From: an uncultured Clostridia bacterium
GTDB taxonomy: Bacteria; Bacillota; Clostridia; Lachnospirales; Lachnospiraceae
Length of the DNA stretch: 6,456 nucleotides
Reading direction: 5' to 3'
NCBI GenBank assembly: GCA_947088195.1
Contig: CAMUFS010000179.1
Coordinates: 1-6,456, forward strand
Below the pieces are notes generated by a model. The model was not told where the DNA came from. It did not search any database and saw only the letters and a program-made list of their open reading frames with translations. Positions 1 through 6,350 of the stretch are shown here, one piece after another. The translations under genes and the position numbers were made by a program. How positions within the stretch are numbered: the stretch's first letter is position 1; every line of letters starts with the position of its first letter.

Positions 1-2022
1 CTGTGATCGCAGGATGCCCATCTGTACGAAGAGATCTCCCTTTGCATTGGGCAGGGTGCTCACGGTTCCATTTAGATTAAGTGAGAGAACGCGGACGGCA
101 TCACCGATATGGAAATCCTCTGCTTTGGAAGACTTCTTTTTGGAAGGCTTTGCTTGAAAGGATAGTTTTTCGTTGGTGGAGGATAGTTTTTCGCGGACTT
201 TGCTGCGTTCCTGTTCCATCTCCTTCCCAGACAGTCCTTTGTTAAATTTTCTTATTGTTTCGTCGGCATAATCCTTTGCCTCTTGCAAAATATCTCTTGC
301 CTGTTCGGTAGCTTCCCGGAGAATCCTTTCTTTTTGTTCTTCAAAGCGCTCCTGTTTCTGCTCCAATTTTTGTTTTAAATTTTCTACCTCTAGTTTGTAG
401 CGATTAATCTCTTCCCGCTCGCGCTCTATGGTGACGCGGCTGGTTTCCAGATCAGAGATCAAGTCCTCAAAGGCGATGTCCTGTTCTGTGACATGCTTTT
501 TGGCATCTTCTATCAAAAAGGCGGGAAGTCCCAGCTTGCCAGAGATGGCAAAGGCGTTGCTCTTTCCGGGTATGCCGATAAGCAGGCGGTAGGTAGGGCG
601 CAATGTCTCCACATCAAATTCACAGCAGGCATTTTCCACGCCCTCTGTGGAGAGTGCGTAGACCTTAAGCTCACTGTAGTGAGTGGTTGCCATAGTTCGA
701 ACTTGCATATTGTGAAGGAAGGATAGAATGGAGATCGCAAGGGCAGCTCCTTCTGTGGGATCGGTGCCGGCACCTAACTCGTCAAAGAGAACCAAAGAGC
801 GATCGTCTGCTTTATCAAGGATGGAGACAATATTGGTCATATGAGAGGAGAAGGTACTTAGGCTTTGTTCAATGCTCTGCTCATCTCCAATATCGGCATA
901 AACTTCCTCAAATACGGCCAGCTTAGAACCATCAAAGGCAGGAATATGAAGACCTGCCTGCCCCATTAAAGTCAGCAATCCCACCGTTTTTAGAGAGACA
1001 GTCTTTCCTCCCGTGTTGGGACCAGTGACAATAAGCAGGGTGAAGTCCTGTCCCAGATGTATATTAGATGGCACAACGTGATCAGGATTGAGAAGAGGAT
1101 GTCTTGCCTGTTTTAGATTGATAATGCCATTTTGATTAAATACAGGCTCACTTCCCTTGTAGGAGCGTGACAGCATCGCTTTAGCAAAGATAAAATCAAG
1201 CTTTGTGAGCAGAGTGAAATCCTCCTCAAGCTCTTCTATATGAACAGCAGTCTGATTGCTCAGCTCGGAAAGAATCCTTTCTATCTCATCTTGTTCCTTT
1301 AATAATAGTTCTTTTATATCATTATTAAGCTTTACCACTGTCATAGGCTCAATAAATAGCGTGGAGCCAGTGGAGGATTGATCGTGGATCATGCCGGGCA
1401 CTTGGCCGCGGTACTCCTGTTTTACAGGAATACAATATCTACCATTTCGCATGGTGACAACATTTTCTTGCAGGTAGGTGCGAGTGGTCTGGCTGTTTAT
1501 CATGGAATTGAGCTGACTGCGAATGCGCTCATTTGCCGTCTGCATCTGTCGGCGCACACTTTTCAGTCCGGGGCTTGCATCGTCACTTATCTCCTCCTCA
1601 GAGAGAATACAGCGTTTTAATTCATGATTTAGCGGCGTCAGTGGTTCCAATGCCTCAAAGAAGCCATCCAATGAATCCTCCGGTGTATCGGCATCCAGAT
1701 TTCTGGAAAATGCTTTGACTCGTGCAGCACAATCTAACAGAGAGCTGACAGCTAATAGCTCCCCCATGCCCAGAACACTTCCAATAGAAAGCCTTTTTAA
1801 AGATGCGCGAACATCACGAATACCAGAGAAGGAGATACTTCCTTTTCTTAAAATGCGTGTTAGGGCATCGCTAGTCTGTGCTTGATTGGTCTGTATTTCT
1901 TCCAGATCAGAGGAGGGAGTCAAATGTTGACACATATTTTTGGCAGCATCAGAGGAAGCATATTCCTGAAGCTGGGAGATAATCTTGGTAAATTCCAGTG
2001 TTTTTAAAACCTTTTCGTTCAT
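1..2022 (-). CDS. mutS2: Endonuclease/ribosome-rescue ATPase MutS2 (C-terminus cut by window edge)
   Basis: I translated the minus strand by hand: 674 codons without a stop, from ATG at 2022-2020 to the window edge. The start is supported by a purine-rich AGAAGAAGGG ribosome binding site six bases upstream. The N-terminal part (about 1-300) is the MutS core/lever region. The MutS-type ATPase domain follows, with Walker A GPNTGGKT at 334-341, signature region GDEQSIEQSLSTFSSHM at 379-395, Walker B LVLFDE ending at D414-E415, and the switch histidine in TTHYSEL at H448. Residues about 510-610 are a charged coiled coil, and about 635-674 a KOW-like module (GDAVRVLSLNLNGTV). MutS2 proteins are usually near 780-790 residues, so roughly 110 residues, including the Smr nuclease domain, lie off the left edge. 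In the family, MutS2 lacks the mismatch-recognition domain. It has been linked to suppressing recombination and, in Bacillus, to splitting collided ribosomes. Transcribed divergently from the HtrA-like gene. Family assignment is very secure. Confidence 0.97.
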   Translation of the reverse strand, partial: MNEKVLKTLEFTKIISQLQEYASSDAAKNMCQHLTPSSDLEEIQTNQAQTSDALTRILRKGSISFSGIRDVRASLKRLSIGSVLGMGELLAVSSLLDCAARVKAFSRNLDADTPEDSLDGFFEALEPLTPLNHELKRCILSEEEISDDASPGLKSVRRQMQTANERIRSQLNSMINSQTTRTYLQENVVTMRNGRYCIPVKQEYRGQVPGMIHDQSSTGSTLFIEPMTVVKLNNDIKELLLKEQDEIERILSELSNQTAVHIEELEEDFTLLTKLDFIFAKAMLSRSYKGSEPVFNQNGIINLKQARHPLLNPDHVVPSNIHLGQDFTLLIVTGPNTGGKTVSLKTVGLLTLMGQAGLHIPAFDGSKLAVFEEVYADIGDEQSIEQSLSTFSSHMTNIVSILDKADDRSLVLFDELGAGTDPTEGAALAISILSFLHNMQVRTMATTHYSELKVYALSTEGVENACCEFDVETLRPTYRLLIGIPGKSNAFAISGKLGLPAFLIEDAKKHVTEQDIAFEDLISDLETSRVTIEREREEINRYKLEVENLKQKLEQKQERFEEQKERILREATEQARDILQEAKDYADETIRKFNKGLSGKEMEQERSKVREKLSSTNEKLSFQAKPSKKKSSKAEDFHIGDAVRVLSLNLNGTVSTLPNAKGDLFVQMGILRSQ

Positions 2023-2105
2023 GGTTATCCCTTCTTCTATTATAAATCGTATTGGTATTGTTGAAAGTATGCCTATCTAAATCAAAGAAAGGCCACTCTG
2101 GTACA

Positions 2106-2134
2106 AGTATACACGAATTTTTACTGTTTGAATA
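2106..2134 (-). promoter_or_regulatory. Candidate mutS2 promoter
   Basis: On the minus strand a TATACT -10 hexamer lies at 2111-2106, with a weak TATTCA at 2134-2129 in -35 position (17-base spacer). It would give a leader of roughly 75-80 bases to the mutS2 start. A second, perfect TATAAT at 2044-2039 sits only about 16 bases from the ATG and would leave almost no leader, so it is less likely. Inference from motif matching only; the -35 is poor. Confidence 0.35.
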
Positions 2135-2138
2135 CAGT
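2123..2138. repeat. Short dyad in the divergent mutS2/HtrA-like intergenic region
   Basis: ACTGT at 2123-2127 and ACAGT at 2134-2138 form a perfect 5-bp inverted repeat around a 6-base centre, followed by seven T residues (2138-2144). It overlaps the proposed -35 of the mutS2 promoter, so it could be an operator. It is too short and AT-rich for a convincing terminator. It is not a LexA site: the spacing differs from the E. coli box, and the Firmicutes GAAC-N4-GTTC form is absent. Confidence 0.3.
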
Positions 2139-2154
2139 TTTTTTACATTCATTC

Positions 2155-2183
2155 ATAAAATGTTCATAATGTTTTGATATAAT
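2155..2183 (+). promoter_or_regulatory. Candidate extended -10 promoter for the HtrA-like gene
   Basis: A perfect TATAAT at 2178-2183 is preceded by TG one base upstream (TGaTATAAT, 2175-2183), the extended -10 form. The region 17 bases upstream (2155-2160, ATAAAA) is a poor -35, which extended -10 promoters tolerate. The predicted start near 2190 gives a leader of about 43 bases containing the AAGGAG ribosome binding site at 2221-2226. Motif evidence only. Confidence 0.6.
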
Positions 2184-2232
2184 AATACATATGGGTGTTT
2201 TTACAGGTTCGTAGGATGCGAAGGAGAAGGGT

Positions 2233-3573
2233 ATGGCTGGCAAAAAAGGGGATGAACAAAAAGAGCTGCCTTTTGTCACAGAGCAGATTGTGAGACAGTC
2301 AAATATAAAACGGCGGCTTTGGAAGGGGATTCGGGCGGTGGCTTTGGCGGTTATTTTTGGAGTGACGGCGGGAGTCAGCTTTGTCTTTGTGCTTTCTTAC
2401 AAAGGTCTGGTCGTGAAGGAAGAGGATCAAGTGAGGCCATCTGTCACAATACCACGCGATGAGGTTCCCACCATAACGGTGGCACCGACAACGGAGCCAG
2501 TGACAGATAGTTCTCCTGAGACAACAGAGGCGGTGACTACGCCGACTGAGACAACCGAGCCGATTGAACAGATAGTGGAGAGTGTTTTGTCCGAGCGAAG
2601 CCTTACATTGGCAGATTATGAGGCACTTTATAATTCCATGTACGAAGTGGTGGCATCGGTCAATCGGTCCATAGTCACAGTGACCTCTGCGGAGAGTAAA
2701 TTGGATTTATTTAATCAGCCTTATGAGCTGAAGGAAGAGGCAGCAGGACTTATCTATAATAAGACGGACACAGAGATTTTGATTCTCACAAATGCGGAGA
2801 GCCTTCATGCAGCAGATAATATATGGGTAACGTTTTTAAATGGAGAGGAATGTGTCGCAGTTTTGCGAAAAGCAGATCCAGTTTCCGGGCTGGCGGTGCT
2901 TGCCGTCGATCCCGCGCCTCTGGGAAAAGATTTAAGTGAATATCCCGTGGCAGTGCTTGGAAATTCTTACAGCATGAAACAGGGAGCGCTTGCCATGACT
3001 GTGGGAAATCCTTTTGGATATAATTATTCTATGTCGTATGGAGTAGTTTCCTCTGTGAGAAATATTGCTCAGGCGATCGATGTCAATTATCGTGTGATTG
3101 ATACCAATATTTTGGAAAGTCCCACAGGTGGTGGATTTCTAATTAACACCAAGGGCGAGATTATGGGAGTTATTACAAAGACTTACAAAAACGGTGCATC
3201 AAATGGAATTACAACGGCACTTGCCATCTCCGATTTAAAGGGAGTGGTGGAGCGATTGTCGAATGAGCAGGAGATCTTATACTTTGGCATAAAGGGACAG
3301 GATGTAACAGCAGATATTGCGAAGGAAACGGGGCTTCCCGAAGGTGTGTATATCACAGAAGCGGTTGCAGGCTCACCCGTGTACCAGTCCGGTGTGCAGA
3401 GTGGAGATGTCTTAGTAGAATTTGACGGCGTGGAAGTGAGGAGCATGAGAGCATACAGAAATCTATTGGAAAGCCATCAGGCTGACGATGTGATTCATAT
3501 TAAGGTGATGCGGCGCGGCAGAGAAGGTTATACCAATATAGAGTTTGATGTGACAGTCAGCACACATGAGTAG
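2233..3573 (+). CDS. Membrane-anchored HtrA/DegP-like protein with PDZ domain, probable pseudoprotease
   Basis: 446 residues. ATG at 2233 follows AAGGAG (2221-2226) with six-base spacing. A basic cytoplasmic N-terminus (KRRLWKGIR, 26-34) precedes one hydrophobic membrane segment (about 35-56), then a Thr/Pro/Glu-rich spacer (about 78-115), so the rest should lie outside the cell membrane. Residues about 135-340 align with the trypsin-like HtrA domain through landmarks VGNPFG (257-262), SYGVVSSV (268-275) and the ILTN strand. Residues about 348-442 are a PDZ domain (YFGIKGQDVT, SGVQSGDVLVEFDG). In active HtrA the triad sits in TNxHVV, DLAVL and GNSGGP. Here the equivalents read TNAESL (E189), GLAVL (G219) and PTGGGF (G299), so His, Asp and Ser all appear replaced. 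The frame is intact and the PDZ well conserved, so this is not a decayed gene. Inferred role: non-catalytic envelope binding or scaffold protein. Automatic annotation would probably call it a serine protease. Confidence 0.9.
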   Translation: MAGKKGDEQKELPFVTEQIVRQSNIKRRLWKGIRAVALAVIFGVTAGVSFVFVLSYKGLVVKEEDQVRPSVTIPRDEVPTITVAPTTEPVTDSSPETTEAVTTPTETTEPIEQIVESVLSERSLTLADYEALYNSMYEVVASVNRSIVTVTSAESKLDLFNQPYELKEEAAGLIYNKTDTEILILTNAESLHAADNIWVTFLNGEECVAVLRKADPVSGLAVLAVDPAPLGKDLSEYPVAVLGNSYSMKQGALAMTVGNPFGYNYSMSYGVVSSVRNIAQAIDVNYRVIDTNILESPTGGGFLINTKGEIMGVITKTYKNGASNGITTALAISDLKGVVERLSNEQEILYFGIKGQDVTADIAKETGLPEGVYITEAVAGSPVYQSGVQSGDVLVEFDGVEVRSMRAYRNLLESHQADDVIHIKVMRRGREGYTNIEFDVTVSTHE

Positions 3574-3576
3574 CAG

Positions 3577-3652
3577 AATTATAATTAGTGGTGCAACAGG
3601 TTTGTTAGAGAAAGAGAATTGTATCCAAATTTAGGTGGTAAAATTATAATTA
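3577..3652. repeat. Two copies of an AATTATAATTA repeat downstream of the HtrA-like gene
   Basis: The 11-mer AATTATAATTA occurs at 3577-3587 and again at 3642-3652, 65 bases apart. The core AATTATAATT is itself palindromic. Both copies contain TATAAT (3580-3585 and 3645-3650), so either could act as a -10 element or a regulator site, or both may simply reflect AT-rich spacer sequence. No strong -35 is seen 17 bases upstream of either one. Confidence 0.35.
3645..3650 (+). promoter_or_regulatory. Possible -10 element for yhaM
   Basis: A perfect TATAAT at 3645-3650 would start transcription near 3657 and give a leader of about 140 bases for yhaM. The best upstream match, TTGTAT at about 3619-3624, is 20 bases away, which is too far for a good sigma-A promoter. 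A weaker TATAAC lies at 3680-3685. There is no visible terminator after the HtrA-like gene, so yhaM may also be reached by read-through. Confidence 0.25.
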
Positions 3653-3712
3653 ACAATGTAATACAGAGGACAAGTTAAATATAACATGGCAATGTAGATC
3701 TGTGAAATGTAG

Positions 3713-3719
3713 AAAGGAG
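3713..3719 (+). promoter_or_regulatory. Orphan Shine-Dalgarno sequence in the yhaM leader
   Basis: AAAGGAG at 3713-3719 is a near-ideal ribosome binding site, but no ATG follows at a usable distance. The nearest possible starts are TTG at 3731 (14 codons, stop at 3773-3775) and GTG at 3733 (11 codons, stop at 3766-3768). A leader peptide or a ribosome standby site is possible. Chance in purine-rich spacer DNA is also possible. Confidence 0.3.
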
Positions 3720-3724
3720 ATAAT

Positions 3725-3771
3725 CAGATTTTGTGTTGTGTCGAAATCTGCAACAGTGTTGTTTCTAGAAA
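3725..3771 (+). promoter_or_regulatory. Three abutting dyad symmetries in the yhaM leader
   Basis: CAGATTT (3725-3731) and AAATCTG (3744-3750) form a perfect 7-bp stem with a 12-base loop. It is followed without a gap by the palindrome CAACAGTGTTG (3751-3761) and then by the perfect palindrome TTTCTAGAAA (3762-3771). They end 13 bases before the yhaM ribosome binding site GGAGG (3785-3789). In RNA the first could form a hairpin between the orphan Shine-Dalgarno and the true one. In DNA they could be operators. There is no T-tract, so it is not a terminator. Function unknown. Confidence 0.4.
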
Positions 3772-3795
3772 ATAATCACAGCATGGAGGAAAAGT

Positions 3796-4752
3796 ATGAA
3801 GTATATTAAGGATATCACAGAGGGGGAACGGGTACAGTCTGTGTACCTGTGTAAGTATAAGCAGTCAGCGGTGACAAAGAATGGAAAAGCTTATGATAAT
3901 GTTATTTTGCAGGATAAGACAGGTGTTCTGGACGCGAAGATCTGGGAGCCAAATTCCATGGGAATAGAGGATTTTGATGCACTTGATTATGTTGAGGTTG
4001 TGGGTGAAGTGACGGTATTTAATGGAACAAAACAATTAAATATCAAGAGAATCCGCAAAATAGAGGCAAAGGACTGCAACCAAGCGGATTATCTTCCGGC
4101 AAGCAGCCGAGATATTGAGCAAATGTATCATGAATTGATGGGCTATGCGGCCAAGATTCGCAATCCTTATATGAAGAAGCTTGTGGATAGCTTCTTTGTG
4201 GAGGACAAAGAATTTATCAATAAATTTAAAAAACATTCTGCGGCAAAGACGGTTCATCATGGATTTATTGGTGGTCTGCTGGAGCATACGCTTGGTGTCA
4301 CAAAGATATGTGTATATTTTACAGAAAATTATAAGGTGCTCCAATATGATCTATTAATTCCTGCAGCTATGTTCCATGATATAGGAAAAGTTTGGGAGAT
4401 CTCTGCATTTCCTGAGAACGATTATACAGATGACGGACAGCTTTTGGGGCATATTGTGATTGGAAGTGAATTAATTGGGGAACATATCAGAAATATAGAG
4501 GGATTTCCGCCAAAGCTTGCAAGTGAACTAAAACACTGCATACTGGCACACCATGGTGAATTGGAGTTTGGTTCTCCAAAAAAGCCAGCACTTGTGGAGG
4601 CAATGGCACTTAATTTTGCCGATGTAGCGGACGACAAGCTGGAGATGATGACAGAGATACTAGACAATGCGGCTGGCAATGATGGTTGGCTTGGGTTTAA
4701 TCGTTTTGCTGATTCCAATCTGAGAAGAACCAGCCAGATCAATGAAGATTAA
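3796..4752 (+). CDS. yhaM: YhaM-family 3'-5' exoribonuclease (OB fold + HD domain)
   Basis: 318 residues, close to the roughly 314 of Bacillus YhaM. ATG at 3796 follows GGAGG (3785-3789) at six bases. Residues about 1-92 form an OB-fold nucleic-acid-binding domain (VILQDKTGVLDAKIW at 36-50, VEVVGEVTVFNGTKQL at 66-81). Residues about 147-300 are an HD metal-dependent phosphohydrolase domain. Its likely metal ligands are H154/H155 and H164 (GGLLEHT), H194-D195 (AMFHDIGK), H219 (LLGHIVIG), H252-H253 (ILAHHGE) and D276/D279 (NFADVADDK); none looks missing. In the family, YhaM degrades single-stranded RNA and DNA from the 3' end with Mn2+ and trims a few nucleotides from mRNA 3' ends in the cytoplasm. 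It lies 222 bases after the HtrA-like gene and is followed by a terminator candidate, so it may be transcribed alone or as the distal gene of a two-gene unit. Family assignment is strong; exact substrates are inferred. Confidence 0.93.
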   Translation: MKYIKDITEGERVQSVYLCKYKQSAVTKNGKAYDNVILQDKTGVLDAKIWEPNSMGIEDFDALDYVEVVGEVTVFNGTKQLNIKRIRKIEAKDCNQADYLPASSRDIEQMYHELMGYAAKIRNPYMKKLVDSFFVEDKEFINKFKKHSAAKTVHHGFIGGLLEHTLGVTKICVYFTENYKVLQYDLLIPAAMFHDIGKVWEISAFPENDYTDDGQLLGHIVIGSELIGEHIRNIEGFPPKLASELKHCILAHHGELEFGSPKKPALVEAMALNFADVADDKLEMMTEILDNAAGNDGWLGFNRFADSNLRRTSQINED

Positions 4753-4859
4753 TATTCTTTTTTGTATATGGAGTGTTTTCAGGAAATAGCATGGTTTATA
4801 AAGATATGTGAAATTTAGATAGTGTTTTATTCAATATGGCACTTATGGCAATAATAAGG

Positions 4860-4899
4860 CTCCTCCTACTTTAGATACACGTGGGAGGAGATTTTCCTT
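4860..4899 (+). terminator. Intrinsic terminator after yhaM
   Basis: CTCCTCCTAC (4860-4869) pairs with GTGGGAGGAG (4881-4890): a 10-bp GC-rich stem with one G-T pair and an 11-base loop, followed by ATTTTCCTT (4891-4899). The U-tract is interrupted by CC, so efficiency may be moderate. It is 107 bases past the yhaM stop and 75 bases before the next start. The 221-base spacer 4753-4973 holds nothing else convincing. Confidence 0.7.
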
Positions 4900-4924
4900 G
4901 TGAAGTATTTTTTAGGACTATGAT
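4898..4924 (+). promoter_or_regulatory. Weak candidate promoter for rlmD
   Basis: TTGTGA (4898-4903) and TATGAT (4919-4924) each differ from consensus by one or two bases but are only 15 bases apart, shorter than the preferred 16-18. The position, just after the terminator and about 43 bases before the start codon, is suitable. Low-confidence motif call. Confidence 0.25.
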
Positions 4925-4973
4925 AGGAAGATAATTTTTGCAGCAAGTAGGCAAAGATAGTTAGGGGAAATAA

Positions 4974-6350
4974 ATGAATAAAAATGATATTTCGATTGTG
5001 GAAATTATAGATATAAATCAGGATGGAGAGGGTATAGGTAAGGTTGACGGCTATACCCTCTTTGTTAAAGATACAGTTGTCGGGGATGTGGCAGAAATTA
5101 AAGTGATTAAGGCGAAGAAAAGCTATGGTTATGGCAGGCTTGTCAAGCTGATAAAGCCGTCAGAAAAGCGTGTAATTCCTCGGTGTCCAGTGGCGAGACA
5201 GTGCGGAGGCTGCCAGCTTCAGGCATATGAGTATAAAGAGCAGCTCAGGCTGAAGGAAGCGATGGTGAGGAATAATCTGGAACGTATTGGCAAGGTATCT
5301 AAGTATCATTGTGAGCCGATCCTTGGCATGGAAGATCCATGGCGTTACCGCAATAAAGCACAATTTCCCATAGGGCGGGACAAGTCTGGCAATCTGATCG
5401 CAGGATTTTATGCTGGCAGAACTCATTCTGTGATTGCCTGTGAGGATTGCGTTCTGGGAGCTAAGGAGAATAAGGAGATTTTATCTATTGTAATGGATTA
5501 TATGCGAGAATATCATGTGGAGCCATATTGTGAGGAAAGTCATACAGGATTGGTTCGGCATGTATTAATTCGGAAAGGATACCATACAGGACATTTGATG
5601 GTTTGTATTGTGATAAATGGCAAGCAGCTTCCGCATGGGCATATTTTGGCACAAAGACTGGCAGAGATAAAAGGAATGAAAAGCATTACAATAAATCCAA
5701 ATCAAGAAAAAACAAATGTAATTTTGGGAAAAGAGATAATTGGATTATGGGGCGATCTGGTGATTGAAGATCGCATTGGCGATGTGTGGTTTGAGATCTC
5801 GCCACTTTCTTTCTTTCAAGTAAATCCTGTACAGACAGAAAAATTATATAGAAAAGTATTAGAATATGCTGGGCTTACTGGGAAGGAGATTGTGTGGGAT
5901 CTATATTGCGGAATAGGCACTATCTCTCTTTTCCTTGCGAAAAATGCTGGAAAAGTATATGGCGTTGAGATTGTGCCAGCCGCGATTGACAATGCACGGC
6001 AAAATGCAATTAAAAATAAAGTAAAAAATGCAGAATTTTTTGTTGGGAAAGCAGAGGAAGTACTCCCTGAATGGTATAAGAATAATAAAGAAAACAATAA
6101 GGATAAAGTGAAAGTAGATGTTATTGTTGTAGATCCGCCAAGGAAGGGATGTGAAGAAGAATTACTGCATACAATAGTTGAGATGCAGCCCGAACGAATT
6201 GTGTATGTGTCCTGTGACTCGGCTACGTTGGCAAGAGATTTGAAGAAGTTGGGGGAGATGGGATATGCGGTGGAGAAGGTGCAGATGGTGGATATGTTTC
6301 CGCAGACGAGGCATGTGGAGACCGTCGTGCTTTTCGTGCGGAAACCTTGA
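4974..6350 (+). CDS. rlmD: 23S rRNA (uracil-5-)-methyltransferase, RlmD/RlmCD family (RumA-like)
   Basis: 458 residues. ATG at 4974 follows AGGGG (4963-4967) at six bases. Residues about 3-62 are a TRAM RNA-binding domain. Cysteines C71, C77 and C80 (CPVARQCGGC) plus C156 or C159 (ACEDCVLG) fit the family's [4Fe-4S] cluster. The SAM-dependent methyltransferase fold has SFFQVN (279-284), motif I DLYCGIGT (309-316), the acidic residue E332 in YGVEIV, DPPRKG (387-392), the catalytic cysteine C414 in YVSCDS, and the general-base glutamate E449 in RHVET. All key residues are present. The family makes 5-methyluridine in 23S rRNA: RlmD acts at U1939 in E. coli, while the single Bacillus enzyme RlmCD acts at U747 and U1939. 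Sequence alone does not decide between these, and paralogues are common in Clostridia. A Lys/Asn-rich stretch (about 369-381) looks like a small insertion between motifs. Confidence 0.94.
   Translation: MNKNDISIVEIIDINQDGEGIGKVDGYTLFVKDTVVGDVAEIKVIKAKKSYGYGRLVKLIKPSEKRVIPRCPVARQCGGCQLQAYEYKEQLRLKEAMVRNNLERIGKVSKYHCEPILGMEDPWRYRNKAQFPIGRDKSGNLIAGFYAGRTHSVIACEDCVLGAKENKEILSIVMDYMREYHVEPYCEESHTGLVRHVLIRKGYHTGHLMVCIVINGKQLPHGHILAQRLAEIKGMKSITINPNQEKTNVILGKEIIGLWGDLVIEDRIGDVWFEISPLSFFQVNPVQTEKLYRKVLEYAGLTGKEIVWDLYCGIGTISLFLAKNAGKVYGVEIVPAAIDNARQNAIKNKVKNAEFFVGKAEEVLPEWYKNNKENNKDKVKVDVIVVDPPRKGCEEELLHTIVEMQPERIVYVSCDSATLARDLKKLGEMGYAVEKVQMVDMFPQTRHVETVVLFVRKP

Noticed and set aside
2039..2044. Perfect minus-strand TATAAT as the mutS2 promoter
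   Set aside because: It is too close to the ATG: transcription would begin inside the ribosome binding site. The -35 is also poor.
2123..2138. SOS/LexA box
   Set aside because: The CTGT and ACAG half-sites are separated by 6 bases rather than the 8 of the E. coli box, and the Firmicutes LexA motif is different and absent.
1949..2152. 67-codon minus-strand frame overlapping the mutS2 start
   Set aside because: It is out of frame with mutS2 and overlaps its promoter, ribosome binding site and first codons. It has no family signature.
3783..3809. 8-codon ATG frame overlapping the yhaM ribosome binding site and start
   Set aside because: It has no ribosome binding site of its own and arises from the ATGGAGG sequence; probably chance.
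4036..4344. 102-codon minus-strand frame opposite yhaM, and similar antisense frames elsewhere
   Set aside because: They lie wholly opposite well-recognised coding sequence, have implausible composition and no motifs; shadows of the real genes.
4900..4923. GTG-started 7-codon frame after GGGAGGAG
   Set aside because: The apparent ribosome binding site is the right arm of the terminator stem, and the peptide is trivially short.
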